Assembly: GCF_009908165.1 (NCBI RefSeq)
Contig: NZ_JAAAUC010000010.1
Coordinates: 1 to 64,000, forward strand
Origin: Frigidibacter albus
Lineage (GTDB): Bacteria > Pseudomonadota > Alphaproteobacteria > Rhodobacterales > Rhodobacteraceae
Length of the DNA: 64,000 bases
Direction: 5' to 3'
Shown here: positions 34,942 through 43,025 of the stretch, piece after piece
How positions within the stretch are numbered: position 1 is the first letter of the stretch
How the letters are laid out: every line of letters starts with the position of its first letter
Program-made: the position numbers and the translations under genes
Notes under the pieces: generated by a model
What the model was told of the DNA's origin: nothing
Seen by the model: only the letters and a program-made list of their open reading frames with translations
The model's database searches: none

Positions 34942-35637
34942 GTGTCCGATCCCCAGCGCCCGTCCCTGGCCGATCAGGTCTATGACCAGCTTCTGACCCA
35001 GATCGTCGAAGAGCAATACCCGCTGCACAGCCGGCTTCCGCCCGAACAGGCGCTGGCGCAAAGCTGCGGCGTGTCGCGCCCGGTGCTGCGCACCGCGCTG
35101 GCGCGGCTGCGCGATGACGGCATCGTCGCCTCGCGCCGCGGGTCGGGCAATTACGTCGCCCGCCGCCCCGACCGCCAGGTGATGAGCTTCGTGCCGCTGG
35201 GGTCGATCACCGACATCCAGCGCTGCTACGAATTCCGCATCGACATCGAAGGCGCGGCCGCCGCCTGGGCCGCAAGGCGGCGCGACGAGGCCGATCTGGC
35301 GGCGCTGGAGGCGGCATTCCAGCGCATGGACCAGACCTATCAGGAACAGGCCTTGGGCGTGGATGCCGACCAGATGTTGCATCTGGCCATTGCCCGGGCG
35401 ACCAAGAACCCGTTCTTCCAGACGGTTCTGGAGTCCCTCGCCCAGCAGATCGGGTTCGGCATGAAGCTGTCGCGCTCGCTCACCCTGCTCGCCTCGCCGA
35501 ACCGGCAGGCGCTGGTGCAGGGCGAGCACCGCGCCGTGATCGACGCGATCGTCCGGCAAGACCCCGACGCGGCGGCGCAGGCGATGCGCGCCCATATCAC
35601 TGCCGCGCGCGACCGCATGTTCGTGGGCGAGGGCTGA
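34942..35637 (+). CDS. GntR-family regulator, FadR/FCD type
   Basis: From GTG 34942 the protein has 231 residues; GGGGAAGGAG lies just upstream. A TTG at 34921 would overlap the previous gene and is less likely. The N-terminal winged helix includes SRLPPEQALAQSCGVSRPVL and the C-terminal part is an all-helical FCD ligand domain. It is coupled to the Gfo/Idh gene and most likely represses both divergent operons of the second TTT cluster. Confidence 0.88.
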   Translation: MSDPQRPSLADQVYDQLLTQIVEEQYPLHSRLPPEQALAQSCGVSRPVLRTALARLRDDGIVASRRGSGNYVARRPDRQVMSFVPLGSITDIQRCYEFRIDIEGAAAAWAARRRDEADLAALEAAFQRMDQTYQEQALGVDADQMLHLAIARATKNPFFQTVLESLAQQIGFGMKLSRSLTLLASPNRQALVQGEHRAVIDAIVRQDPDAAAQAMRAHITAARDRMFVGEG

Positions 35638-35762
35638 GGCCAGGCAGTGCCTCTCGGCGGAAAGCAGCGCCCTTTGGTCCGCCCATCGGTTTGACACCTC
35701 GGCCGCGGGACAGCACACTGAAGCCAACCCGAACAAGGGCAAGCACCTTGAAGAGAATGCAG

Positions 35763-36011
35763 ATGACCGAGACCTATTCCCAGGAGGTCGTCGCCGCCGC
35801 AATGCAGCCGCTTGCAGAGTTCGACGTCCCCCCGGCCCTGCAGGCCAGCATCGAGCGGCATGGTCAGGCGCTGCTGACGCTCGCCGTAAGCCTTGCGCGC
35901 GCCGGACTGCCCGAGCCAGAGATCCGCACCATTGTCGATCAGGCCTGCGCCTCGTATCGAGACGAGCTGATCGCGGCGATTCTGGCACTGAGAGAGCACG
36001 ATGAGGAATAG
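35763..36011 (+). CDS. Small uncharacterised helical protein coupled to a GGDEF gene
   Basis: This 82-residue protein begins MTETYSQEVV. It appears all-helical, acidic at the C-terminus and without Cys or membrane segments. GAAGAG lies seven bases before ATG 35763; ATG 35757 is an alternative. Its end overlaps the start of the diguanylate cyclase gene by 11 bases, so the two are translated together and may form a complex. I do not recognise the family. Confidence 0.65.
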   Translation: MTETYSQEVVAAAMQPLAEFDVPPALQASIERHGQALLTLAVSLARAGLPEPEIRTIVDQACASYRDELIAAILALREHDEE

Positions 36012-36990
36012 CGACAAGTCCCATGACGAGCTGGGCCGGATTGCAGCCCTGCGTCGCTACGCGATTCTGGACACGGCGCCCGAAGAGCCCTTCGACAAGC
36101 TGACCCAGCTGGTGCGCGACGTTCTGGGTGTGCCGATTGCCGCCGTCAGCCTGATCGACACCGAACGCCAGTGGTTCAAGTCGATCACCGGGGTGTCCGT
36201 TTGCGAAACCTCGCGCGAGATTTCCTTTTGCAGCCACGCCATCCAGCGGCACGAGCCGATGATGATCCCCGATGCCACGCTGGACGCGCGCTTTGCCTCG
36301 AATCCGCTGGTCGCCGGCGAACCGCTGATCCGCAGCTATCTTGGCATTCCGCTGACAACTCCCGATGGCTACAACCTCGGCGCGCTCTGCGCCATCGACA
36401 CCCAGCCGCGCCACTTCGATGCCAGCCAGATCGCGGTGATGCAAAGCTTCGCCAACCTCGTGCTCAATGAGTTGGAGCTGCGGCAGATCGCGATGAGCGA
36501 CGGGCTGACCGGCGCGATGACCCGCCGCGGCTGGGTCGAGGCAGCCGAACGGGAAATCGCCCGCGCAAAAAGGCACGGGACCGAGGCGTCGATCATCGTG
36601 CTCGACGTGGACCACTTCAAGCTGGTCAACGACGTCTATGGCCACCCCGCCGGCGATGCTGTCCTGCGCGTGATTGCGCAGCGCTGCCGGGACGCACTCC
36701 GCGACAGCGACCTGTTGGGCCGGATCGGGGGCGAGGAATTCGCGGTTCTGCTGCCAGAGACGGATGCGCGGGGCGCCGCAGAGCTGGCCGAGCGGCTGCG
36801 CGCAACGATTGCCGCCGCGCCGGTCGATGCGGGCGGCATCCCGCTGCGCGTGACCGCAAGCTTCGGGATCTGCGCGCTCGGAGACCGCATCCGCACGGTC
36901 GAGGCGTGGCTCGCCGCGGCCGATGGCCTGCTCTACGAGGCGAAGGCGGGCGGGCGCAACTGCTGCCGCAGCGCGGTGCCGGGCCAGTAA
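36001..36990 (+). CDS. GAF-GGDEF diguanylate cyclase
   Basis: This 329-residue cytoplasmic protein has a GAF domain (about 27-160, with DTAPEEPFDKLTQLVRD and GALCAIDTQPR) and a GGDEF domain (about 165-325). The active-site motif is GGEEF (243-247), so it should make c-di-GMP from GTP. An RxxD product-inhibition site (Arg234-Asp237) lies the usual five residues before it. The small upstream gene overlaps it, and an HWE kinase and receiver follow on the same strand after about 200 bases. Confidence 0.93.
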   Translation: MRNSDKSHDELGRIAALRRYAILDTAPEEPFDKLTQLVRDVLGVPIAAVSLIDTERQWFKSITGVSVCETSREISFCSHAIQRHEPMMIPDATLDARFASNPLVAGEPLIRSYLGIPLTTPDGYNLGALCAIDTQPRHFDASQIAVMQSFANLVLNELELRQIAMSDGLTGAMTRRGWVEAAEREIARAKRHGTEASIIVLDVDHFKLVNDVYGHPAGDAVLRVIAQRCRDALRDSDLLGRIGGEEFAVLLPETDARGAAELAERLRATIAAAPVDAGGIPLRVTASFGICALGDRIRTVEAWLAAADGLLYEAKAGGRNCCRSAVPGQ

Positions 36991-37203
36991 GGGTGCAGCC
37001 GATGGATGCCCATGACGCGCTGGCCGCCTTCTTTGCGGGCTTCACGACCACCGCCTGAGCCTCGCAGGAGGGCCGCTGCCACCCCCGCCCGCGGCCCCAG
37101 ATGGAACCAGGCCCCGCCCCTGCGCGTCATGCTTCGGAGCATGACAAGCGGCAGACGGGCCTCGGCCTGCCGCCCAACCGCCAGTTTTGAGGGTCAGGGT
37201 AAC

Positions 37204-38277
37204 GTGGATCTGGATGAACTCTACCGTCTGATGCGCAGCGCGCATGTCCAAGCGCAGGGCATGATCGACACCGTCCGCTATCCGCTGCTGGTTCTGGATG
37301 ACCAGCTGCGCGTGGTGACGGCCAATGCCGCCTTCTACGACAGCTTCCACGCCAGCCGCGAGGACACCATCGGCACCCCGTTCCTCGAACTCGGGGCAGG
37401 GCAATGGAATGTCGAGTCGTTCCGCCTGCTGCTGGAAAAGGTCATCCCACACTCCTCCTCGATCGACGAGTTCGAGATCACCGCAGATTTCGGAACCGCG
37501 GGCACGCGCACGATGCTGGTCTCCGCGCGGCGGCTGGTGCGGCCCGACACCTCGGGCCGGGTGCTGCTCCTGACGCTGGTCGACGCGACCGAGCGCCGCA
37601 GGAAAGACGCCGAAAGCGCCGTGCTGCTGGGCGAGTTGCAGCACCGGATGAAGAACCTCCTTGGCCTCGTGCAGGCGCTGGTGCGGCGCACCGAGATCAA
37701 GGGCCGCACCGCCGAAGAGTACCGAGAGGCCATCGTCGGCCGGATCGAGGCGCTGTCGCGCTCGCTGGACCTGTCGCTGTCGGGCAAGCCCTCGGCGCTC
37801 AGCGATCTGGTCGCCAGCACGCTGGAGCCCTATGCGCAACTGCCTGCCGCGGTCGAGGTGGAAAAGGGCGCCGAGGTGTTCCTGACCTCGGAACAGGCCC
37901 TCGGCACCGGCATGATCCTGCACGAGCTGTCGACCAACGCGGCCAAGCATGGCGCCCTCTCCTCGCCGGGCGGCCGGGTCCGCATCAGCTGGAAAGTCGA
38001 GAAGGATGGGCACCAGCAGGACGTCGTCGGCCTGCGCTGGCAGGAATCGGGCGGGCCTGCCGTCGCGACCCCCACCCGTCAGGGCTTTGGCACCCAGATG
38101 GTCCGCTTCGCCGCCGCGCAGGATCTGAACGGGCAGGCGGAACTTATCTATGCGCCAGAAGGTTTTCTGGCCGAGCTGCGCTTTCCCCTTCCCGCACATC
38201 CCGGAACCTCCGATGCCCGAAATGCCCCCGCCGACCACGACCGCCCTGTCGCCGACGGTCATGATCGTCGAGGATGA
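37204..38277 (+). CDS. PAS-domain sensor kinase, HWE type
   Basis: From GTG 37204 the protein has 357 residues; the frame is open upstream to 37006 with ATGs at 37129 and 37141, but that stretch is Arg/Pro-rich and not protein-like. A PAS-like domain (about 15-130) is followed by the HWE core, with His147 in ELQHRMKNLLGLVQAL, N-box ILHELSTNAAKHGALS and WQESGGP. It has no membrane helix. Its last 65 bases overlap the receiver gene, so kinase and receiver are a cognate pair made in fixed ratio. Confidence 0.86.
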   Translation: MDLDELYRLMRSAHVQAQGMIDTVRYPLLVLDDQLRVVTANAAFYDSFHASREDTIGTPFLELGAGQWNVESFRLLLEKVIPHSSSIDEFEITADFGTAGTRTMLVSARRLVRPDTSGRVLLLTLVDATERRRKDAESAVLLGELQHRMKNLLGLVQALVRRTEIKGRTAEEYREAIVGRIEALSRSLDLSLSGKPSALSDLVASTLEPYAQLPAAVEVEKGAEVFLTSEQALGTGMILHELSTNAAKHGALSSPGGRVRISWKVEKDGHQQDVVGLRWQESGGPAVATPTRQGFGTQMVRFAAAQDLNGQAELIYAPEGFLAELRFPLPAHPGTSDARNAPADHDRPVADGHDRRG

Positions 38278-38605
38278 GTTTCTGCTGGCGATGGATGTCG
38301 AGGCGATGCTGGAAACCAACGGCTACCGCGCCGTCGGCCCCGCCGCGACCGTAGATCAGGCGCTGGACATGCTGGCCCGCCAGCGCCCCGACATCGTGCT
38401 GCTCGACATCAGCCTGCGGGGCGAATGGGCCACCCCCGTCGCCGGCGCCCTGCGCAAGGCGGGCATCCCCTATCTGGTGATGAGCGCCTACAGCGCCAGC
38501 GAACTTGGCCCCTCGGGCGTGCTCGACGGCACCCGCAACATCGGCAAGCCAGTGGACGAACGCCGCCTGATCGGCGCGCTGGCCGAGGTGCTGGCGTCGC
38601 GGTGA
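38213..38605 (+). CDS. Stand-alone response regulator receiver
   Basis: This 130-residue single-domain receiver has acidic pocket residues in IVEDEF (Glu20, Asp21), phospho-acceptor Asp65 (VLLDISLRG), Ser91 and Lys112 (NIGKPVD). It has no output domain. ATG 38213 lies inside the kinase gene in another frame; the overlap is 65 bases. Receivers of this kind (CheY-like, often paired with HWE kinases) act by protein contacts or in phospho-relays. Confidence 0.87.
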   Translation: MPEMPPPTTTALSPTVMIVEDEFLLAMDVEAMLETNGYRAVGPAATVDQALDMLARQRPDIVLLDISLRGEWATPVAGALRKAGIPYLVMSAYSASELGPSGVLDGTRNIGKPVDERRLIGALAEVLASR

Positions 38606-38663
38606 GGGGGGCTAGGGCGCGCAGAACTCGCGCTAAGTGTTTGTTTCACGTCAGAAGTGAGGG

Positions 38664-38740
38664 TGGTGGCGAGGGGGGGACTCGAACCCCCGACCCCGTG
38701 ATTATGAGTCACGTGCTCTAACCAGCTGAGCTACCTAGCC
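38664..38740 (-). tRNA. tRNA-Met (anticodon CAT), CCA encoded
   Basis: This is a 77-base cloverleaf on the minus strand: acceptor GGCTAGG, D-stem GCTC/GAGC, anticodon stem CGTGA/TCACG with loop CTCATAA, T-stem GGGGG/CCCCC with TTCGAGT, then CCTCGCC and ACCA. G1-C72 pairing rules out initiator tRNA. The GTAGCTCAG and GGGGTC features favour elongator Met over the CAT tRNA that is modified to read Ile. The acceptor stem has one mismatch, T4 opposite C69. Confidence 0.92.
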
Positions 38741-38750
38741 AATGGGCCGC

Positions 38751-38779
38751 TTGCTAGTGAAGGCGCGCTGTGGCGTCAA
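38751..38779 (-). promoter_or_regulatory. Sigma-70 promoter of the tRNA
   Basis: On the minus strand TTGACG (-35, 38774-38779) and TAGCAA (-10, 38751-38756) are separated by 17 bases. The -10 ends 10 bases before the first base of the tRNA, which is ideal spacing. Confidence 0.72.
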
Positions 38780-38907
38780 GGGGAAAACGGCGCGGGGCCT
38801 TGTGGGGCTTGCCCTGCCCCGCCCCGGGCCCCCGTGCCGATTTGCGCTTTGCCCCGCGGCGCCATCGGCGGTATCAGCAAGGATGCCGCCCCCACCGGGA
38901 GCCTTAC

Positions 38908-41070
38908 ATGCAGCTGTTGCCCCTGACCCGTGACCTCGTGCTGATCGGCGGTGGCCATGCCCATGCGCTGGTGCTGCGGATGTGGGCGATGGACCCGTTG
39001 CCGGGGGTGCGCGTCACGCTGATCTCGCCGGACCCCACCGCTGCCTATTCGGGGATGCTGCCCGGCCATGTCGCTGGCCACTACCCCCGCGCCGCGCTGC
39101 AGATGGATCTGGTGCAACTGGCCCGCCATGCCGGGGCCCGGCTGATCCTTGGCCGGGCGGAGGGGATCGACCGGGTCGGGGGGCGGGTCCACGTGCCGGA
39201 CCGCCCGCCGGTCGGCTATGACATCTGCTCCATCGACATCGGCATCACCTCGGACATGCCCTCGCTGCCGGGCTTTGCCGAGAACGCCCACCCCGCCAAG
39301 CCGCTCGATGGCTTTGCGGATGCCTGGGAGGCGTTCGCCGCCGGGGGCGAGGGCCCGGTCGCCGTTATCGGCGCCGGTGTGGCGGGGGTAGAGCTGGCGC
39401 TGGCCGCCGCGCACCGGCTTGGCCCGGGGGCCGGGGTCACCCTGATCGAGGCGGGCCCGCAGGCGCTGCCGCTGCTCGGCGACGGTGCCCGCGCCCGGCT
39501 GCTGGCGCATCTGGACCGGCTGGGGGTCCAGCTGCTGACCGGCAGCCCTGCCGCCGCGGTCGAGCCCGATGCCGTGCTGCTGCAAGACGGACGCCGCATC
39601 GCCTCACACTTCACCCTCGGCGCGGCAGGCACGCAGCCGCAGGCATGGCTGACCGAGACCGGCCTGCACCTCACCGGCGGCTTCGTCACCGTCGGCCCCA
39701 CGCTGCAATCCATCACCGACCCCGCGATCTTCGCCGCCGGCGATATCGCGCATCTGTCGCACGCCCCGCGCCCCAAGGCCGGTGTCTTCGCGGTGCGCGA
39801 GGCGCCGGTGCTGCTGCACAACCTGCGCAAGGTGCTGGCGGGGCGGCGCGGGCTGCGCCGCTACCGGCCGCAGCGCGACTACCTCAAGCTCATCTCGGCC
39901 GGCAGCCGCCATGCCGTCGCCGACAAGTTCGGCCTGCCGCTGGATGGCGCCTGGCTGTGGCACTGGAAGGATCGGATCGACCGCCGCTTCATGGCGATGT
40001 TCCAGGACCTGCCGCCGATGCCAGCCCCGCCGCTGCCGGCGCGCGTGGCGGCGGGCGTCAGCGACCAGATGGCGGGCGGCAAGCCGATGTGTGGCGGCTG
40101 CGGCGCCAAGGTGGGCCAGGCCGATCTGCGCGCCGCGCTCGCGGGGCTTCCGGCGCCGCGCCGCGCCGATGTACTGTCGGGCCCCGGCGACGATGCGGCT
40201 GTGCTGGCGCATGGCGGCCTCCGGCAGGTCATCACCACCGACCATGTCCGCGCCTTCACCGAAGACCCGTGGCTGCTGGCGCGGATCACCGCCCATCACG
40301 CCATGGGCGACATCTGGGCGATGGGCGCCCGCCCGCAGGCGGCACTGGCGCAGGTGATCCTGCCACGCATGTCGCCCGCCCTGCAGGCCCGCACGCTGGC
40401 CGAGATCATGGCGGCGGCCTCCGAGGCTTTCGGCGCGGCGGGGGCCGATGTCGTCGGCGGCCATACCAGCCTTGGCGCCGAGCTGACCGTGGGCTTCACC
40501 GTCACCGGCCTGACCGAGGCCGAGCCCATCGGCCAATCCGGCGCCCGCCCCGGCGACGCGCTGGTCCTGACGCGGCCCCTTGGCACCGGGGTGATCCTGG
40601 CCGCCGAGATGCAGCGCGCCGCCCCCGGCGCTGTCGTTGCCGGCGCGCTGGCGCAGATGGCCCGCCCGCAGGCCGCCGCGGCAGCGCTGCTGGCCCCCCA
40701 TGCCCATGCGATGACCGATGTCACCGGCTTCGGTCTCGCCGGGCATCTGGTCGGGATGCTGGAAGCCTCGGGCGTCGCCGCCCGGATCAGCCTTGCCGCC
40801 GTGCCGCTGCTGCCGGGGGCCGAGGCGCTGGCAGCTGCCGGTCACGGCTCCACCCTGTTGCCGATGAACAAGGCCGTCGCGGCGCGAATGGTCTTTGCCA
40901 AGGGCCCGCGCGCCGATCTGCTGTTCGATCCGCAGACGGCGGGGGGCCTGCTGGCGGCGGTGCCCGCGGGTCAGGCCGAGGCGCTTCTGGCAGAGCTGAT
41001 CGCGGCCGGAGAGCCCACGGCAATCATCGGCCATATCGAACTCGGTGCGCCCTGCCTCATCGTGGAATAG
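38908..41070 (+). CDS. selD: Selenide, water dikinase fused to an N-terminal NADH dehydrogenase-like flavoprotein domain
   Basis: This is a 720-residue fusion. Residues 1-375 form a type II NADH dehydrogenase/sulfide:quinone reductase-like flavoprotein (LIGGGHAHALVLRMW, AVIGAGVAGVELALAAAHRL, IFAAGDIAHL). Residues about 390-720 are SelD, which makes selenophosphate from selenide and ATP; the catalytic pair Cys398 and Lys401 is in MCGGCGAKVGQAD, and DDAAVL, GGHTSLG and TDVTGFGLAGH follow. ATG 38908 is chosen because the flavin motif begins directly after it; no strong ribosome site is visible. selU lies convergent at its end. Known in family: such fusions occur; the flavin domain may reduce selenium to selenide (inference). 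Confidence 0.93.
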   Translation: MQLLPLTRDLVLIGGGHAHALVLRMWAMDPLPGVRVTLISPDPTAAYSGMLPGHVAGHYPRAALQMDLVQLARHAGARLILGRAEGIDRVGGRVHVPDRPPVGYDICSIDIGITSDMPSLPGFAENAHPAKPLDGFADAWEAFAAGGEGPVAVIGAGVAGVELALAAAHRLGPGAGVTLIEAGPQALPLLGDGARARLLAHLDRLGVQLLTGSPAAAVEPDAVLLQDGRRIASHFTLGAAGTQPQAWLTETGLHLTGGFVTVGPTLQSITDPAIFAAGDIAHLSHAPRPKAGVFAVREAPVLLHNLRKVLAGRRGLRRYRPQRDYLKLISAGSRHAVADKFGLPLDGAWLWHWKDRIDRRFMAMFQDLPPMPAPPLPARVAAGVSDQMAGGKPMCGGCGAKVGQADLRAALAGLPAPRRADVLSGPGDDAAVLAHGGLRQVITTDHVRAFTEDPWLLARITAHHAMGDIWAMGARPQAALAQVILPRMSPALQARTLAEIMAAASEAFGAAGADVVGGHTSLGAELTVGFTVTGLTEAEPIGQSGARPGDALVLTRPLGTGVILAAEMQRAAPGAVVAGALAQMARPQAAAAALLAPHAHAMTDVTGFGLAGHLVGMLEASGVAARISLAAVPLLPGAEALAAAGHGSTLLPMNKAVAARMVFAKGPRADLLFDPQTAGGLLAAVPAGQAEALLAELIAAGEPTAIIGHIELGAPCLIVE

Positions 41071-41073
41071 GCC

Positions 41074-42135
41074 TTAGCGTGGATTGAGCTCGCTCACCGC
41101 CGCCAGTACCGCCCCCGTCAGCCGGTCCAGCCCGGCCGCATCCAGCGCATCGGCCTGCACTATCCGCTCCCGCTCTGGCCCGTGCTTGGCGCGGCCCTTG
41201 GCATAGCGCGGATCATAATGCGCCGCCATCAGCTCAGCTGCCAGCGGCGCGAAGGCCCCGGCGGCGGCCATTCCCTGCCAGCGCTCGATCACCTCGCGCG
41301 CATGGAACGGGCGCAGCTTGTCCACTACCGCCGCCAGTGCGGCCGCGTCTGCCGTCAGGTCGGCATAGGCCGCCGCCAGATAGCCCGCCCGCGCGTCCAG
41401 CGGCGCCTCTAGCGTCACCCGCGGCGCCGCGACCATCGCCAGCCACAGCGCCTTGGGCACCGTCACCCGGCCGATGCGATTGGACTCCGCCTCTACCAGC
41501 ACCGGCCGCGCGGGGTCGATCGCCGCCAGCGCCACCGCCAGCCGCCCCTCGAAGGCCTTCTGTGACGGCTGCCCGCCCGGCATCGCCCCGAACAGCGACC
41601 CGCGATGGTTCGCCAGCCCCTCAAGATCGATCACCTGCACGCCCCGCGCCGCGGCCCGCGCCAGAATGTCGGTCTTGGCGCTGCCGGTATTGCCGTCCAG
41701 CACCACCACCGGCGCGGTGAAGGGCGCATCGTGGGTGATGTCCACCACCAGCCGCCGCCAGGTCTTGTAGCCGCCCTCAATGGTGTCGCTGCGCCAGCCC
41801 ACCTGGCCAAGGATGGTCGAGAACGATCCCGACCGCTGCCCGCCGCGCCAGCAATAGACCAGCGGTCGCCACCCGCCGCCCATTGCGGCCAAGGGCCCTT
41901 CCAGATGCGCCGCGGCATTCCTTGCCACCAGCGCCGCGCCGATCTTGCGCGCCAGAAACGGCGATTGCTGCTTGTAGATGGTGCCGACCCGCGCCCGCTC
42001 TTCATCGCTGAGCACGGGCAGGCTGATCGCCCCCGGCACATGATCCTCGGCATATTCGGCAGGGGACCGCACGTCGATGATTGTATCGACGCCAAGGCGC
42101 GCAAGGTCGGGGATGGAGGCGAGCGTTACCGGCAT
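41074..42135 (-). CDS. selU: tRNA 2-selenouridine synthase
   Basis: This 353-residue enzyme (also called MnmH) has an N-terminal rhodanese domain (DVRSPAEYAEDHVPGA, catalytic Cys95 in LVYCWRGGQRSGS) and a P-loop (GNTGSAKT, 148-155). It geranylates and then selenates 2-thiouridine at the wobble position of certain tRNAs, using selenophosphate from SelD. It is convergent with selD, only 3 bases apart. selA and selB are not in the window, so tRNA selenation is the selenophosphate use that can be seen here. Confidence 0.94.
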   Translation of the reverse strand: MPVTLASIPDLARLGVDTIIDVRSPAEYAEDHVPGAISLPVLSDEERARVGTIYKQQSPFLARKIGAALVARNAAAHLEGPLAAMGGGWRPLVYCWRGGQRSGSFSTILGQVGWRSDTIEGGYKTWRRLVVDITHDAPFTAPVVVLDGNTGSAKTDILARAAARGVQVIDLEGLANHRGSLFGAMPGGQPSQKAFEGRLAVALAAIDPARPVLVEAESNRIGRVTVPKALWLAMVAAPRVTLEAPLDARAGYLAAAYADLTADAAALAAVVDKLRPFHAREVIERWQGMAAAGAFAPLAAELMAAHYDPRYAKGRAKHGPERERIVQADALDAAGLDRLTGAVLAAVSELNPR

Positions 42136-42177
42136 CGCCCAGCCTTAGCGCAGCGCATCCGGCACCGCCAGCGGCGG

Positions 42178-42753
42178 TTAGTAGACCGCCACCTGAGTCC
42201 CCAGCTGCACCCGGTTGTAGAGGTCGATGACATGCGAATTCACCATGCGGATGCAGCCGTTCGACACGGCGCTGCCGATGGATTGCGGCTCTGTCGTGCC
42301 ATGGATGCGGATCGCGGTGTCCTGCCCGTTCTGGTAGAGGTACAGCGCCCGCGCGCCCAGGGGGTTGGTCGGCCCGCCCGGCATCCCGTCGGCATATTTG
42401 GCGTAGTGCTGCGGGCTGCGCGCGATCATCTCGGGCGTCGGGCGCCAGCTGGGCCATTCCACCTTGCGCGCCACCTCGGCCATGCCGCGGAATTTCAGCT
42501 CGTCCCGGCCCACCGCCACGCCATAGCGGATCGCTACCCCGGGCCGGTCGATGAAATACAGATAGAACTGGTCCGACAGGATCGTGATCGACCCCACCGC
42601 CATGTCTTTGCGCACCCGCACCTCTTGCGGCATGAACTGCGGCGCGATCACCAGCGGCGCCTCGGTCGCGGCGCGCATGGGCAGCGCGGCAAGGGCGGCC
42701 CCGGCGGCGATGCCGCCCAGCAGGGCACGGCGGGCGATGGGTGGCATGGTCAT
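42178..42753 (-). CDS. L,D-transpeptidase (YkuD domain)
   Basis: This 191-residue exported protein has an N-terminal signal with twin Arg (IARRALLGG) cleaved near PMRAA. The YkuD catalytic motif is HGTTEPQSIG followed by SNGCIRM, with His151 and nucleophile Cys167. It cross-links peptidoglycan stem peptides (3-3 links) or attaches proteins to them in the periplasm. GAGGG precedes ATG 42753. A small DUF2892 membrane gene lies upstream on the same strand. Confidence 0.92.
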   Translation of the reverse strand: MTMPPIARRALLGGIAAGAALAALPMRAATEAPLVIAPQFMPQEVRVRKDMAVGSITILSDQFYLYFIDRPGVAIRYGVAVGRDELKFRGMAEVARKVEWPSWRPTPEMIARSPQHYAKYADGMPGGPTNPLGARALYLYQNGQDTAIRIHGTTEPQSIGSAVSNGCIRMVNSHVIDLYNRVQLGTQVAVY

Positions 42754-42821
42754 CGGGAAATCCCTCTTGGATGGCGAGACTGTAGCAAACGTCCCCGCCA
42801 TCGCACAAGTTCCGGGAATCC

Positions 42822-43025
42822 TTACTGGAACGCGCAACCCGCCTTCACCCCCAGCTTGCGGAACACGATCGCCGCCGGGCAGAAGCCGGTGAAGGCCGAT
42901 TGCAGCAGGTTCAGCCCGATGAACACGGTGAACCACAGGAACAGCGGCGAGACGAGCGCCGTCAGCAGCACGCTCAGAAGCGTCATGGCGCCAGCAAAGG
43001 CTAGGACGGCACGGTCGAGGGACAT
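42822..43025 (-). CDS. Small DUF2892-family membrane protein
   Basis: This 67-residue protein has two transmembrane helices and the signature FTGFCPAAIVFRKLGVKAGC, as in the membrane part of YgaP-type rhodaneses and stand-alone DUF2892 proteins. GGAGAT precedes ATG 43025. The function is not established; the paired Cys residues hint at a sulfur- or redox-related role. It is 68 bases upstream of the L,D-transpeptidase gene on the same strand. Confidence 0.8.
   Translation of the reverse strand: MSLDRAVLAFAGAMTLLSVLLTALVSPLFLWFTVFIGLNLLQSAFTGFCPAAIVFRKLGVKAGCAFQ

Noticed and set aside
36991-37203. 18-codon frame from ATG 37002 as a small gene
   Set aside because: It is very short, has no ribosome site and shows no overlap or coupling with its neighbours.
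38664-38740. Initiator tRNA or the CAT-anticodon Ile tRNA
   Set aside because: G1-C72 pairs, unlike initiator tRNA, and the D-arm and variable-loop sequence fit elongator Met better; Ile remains a minor possibility.
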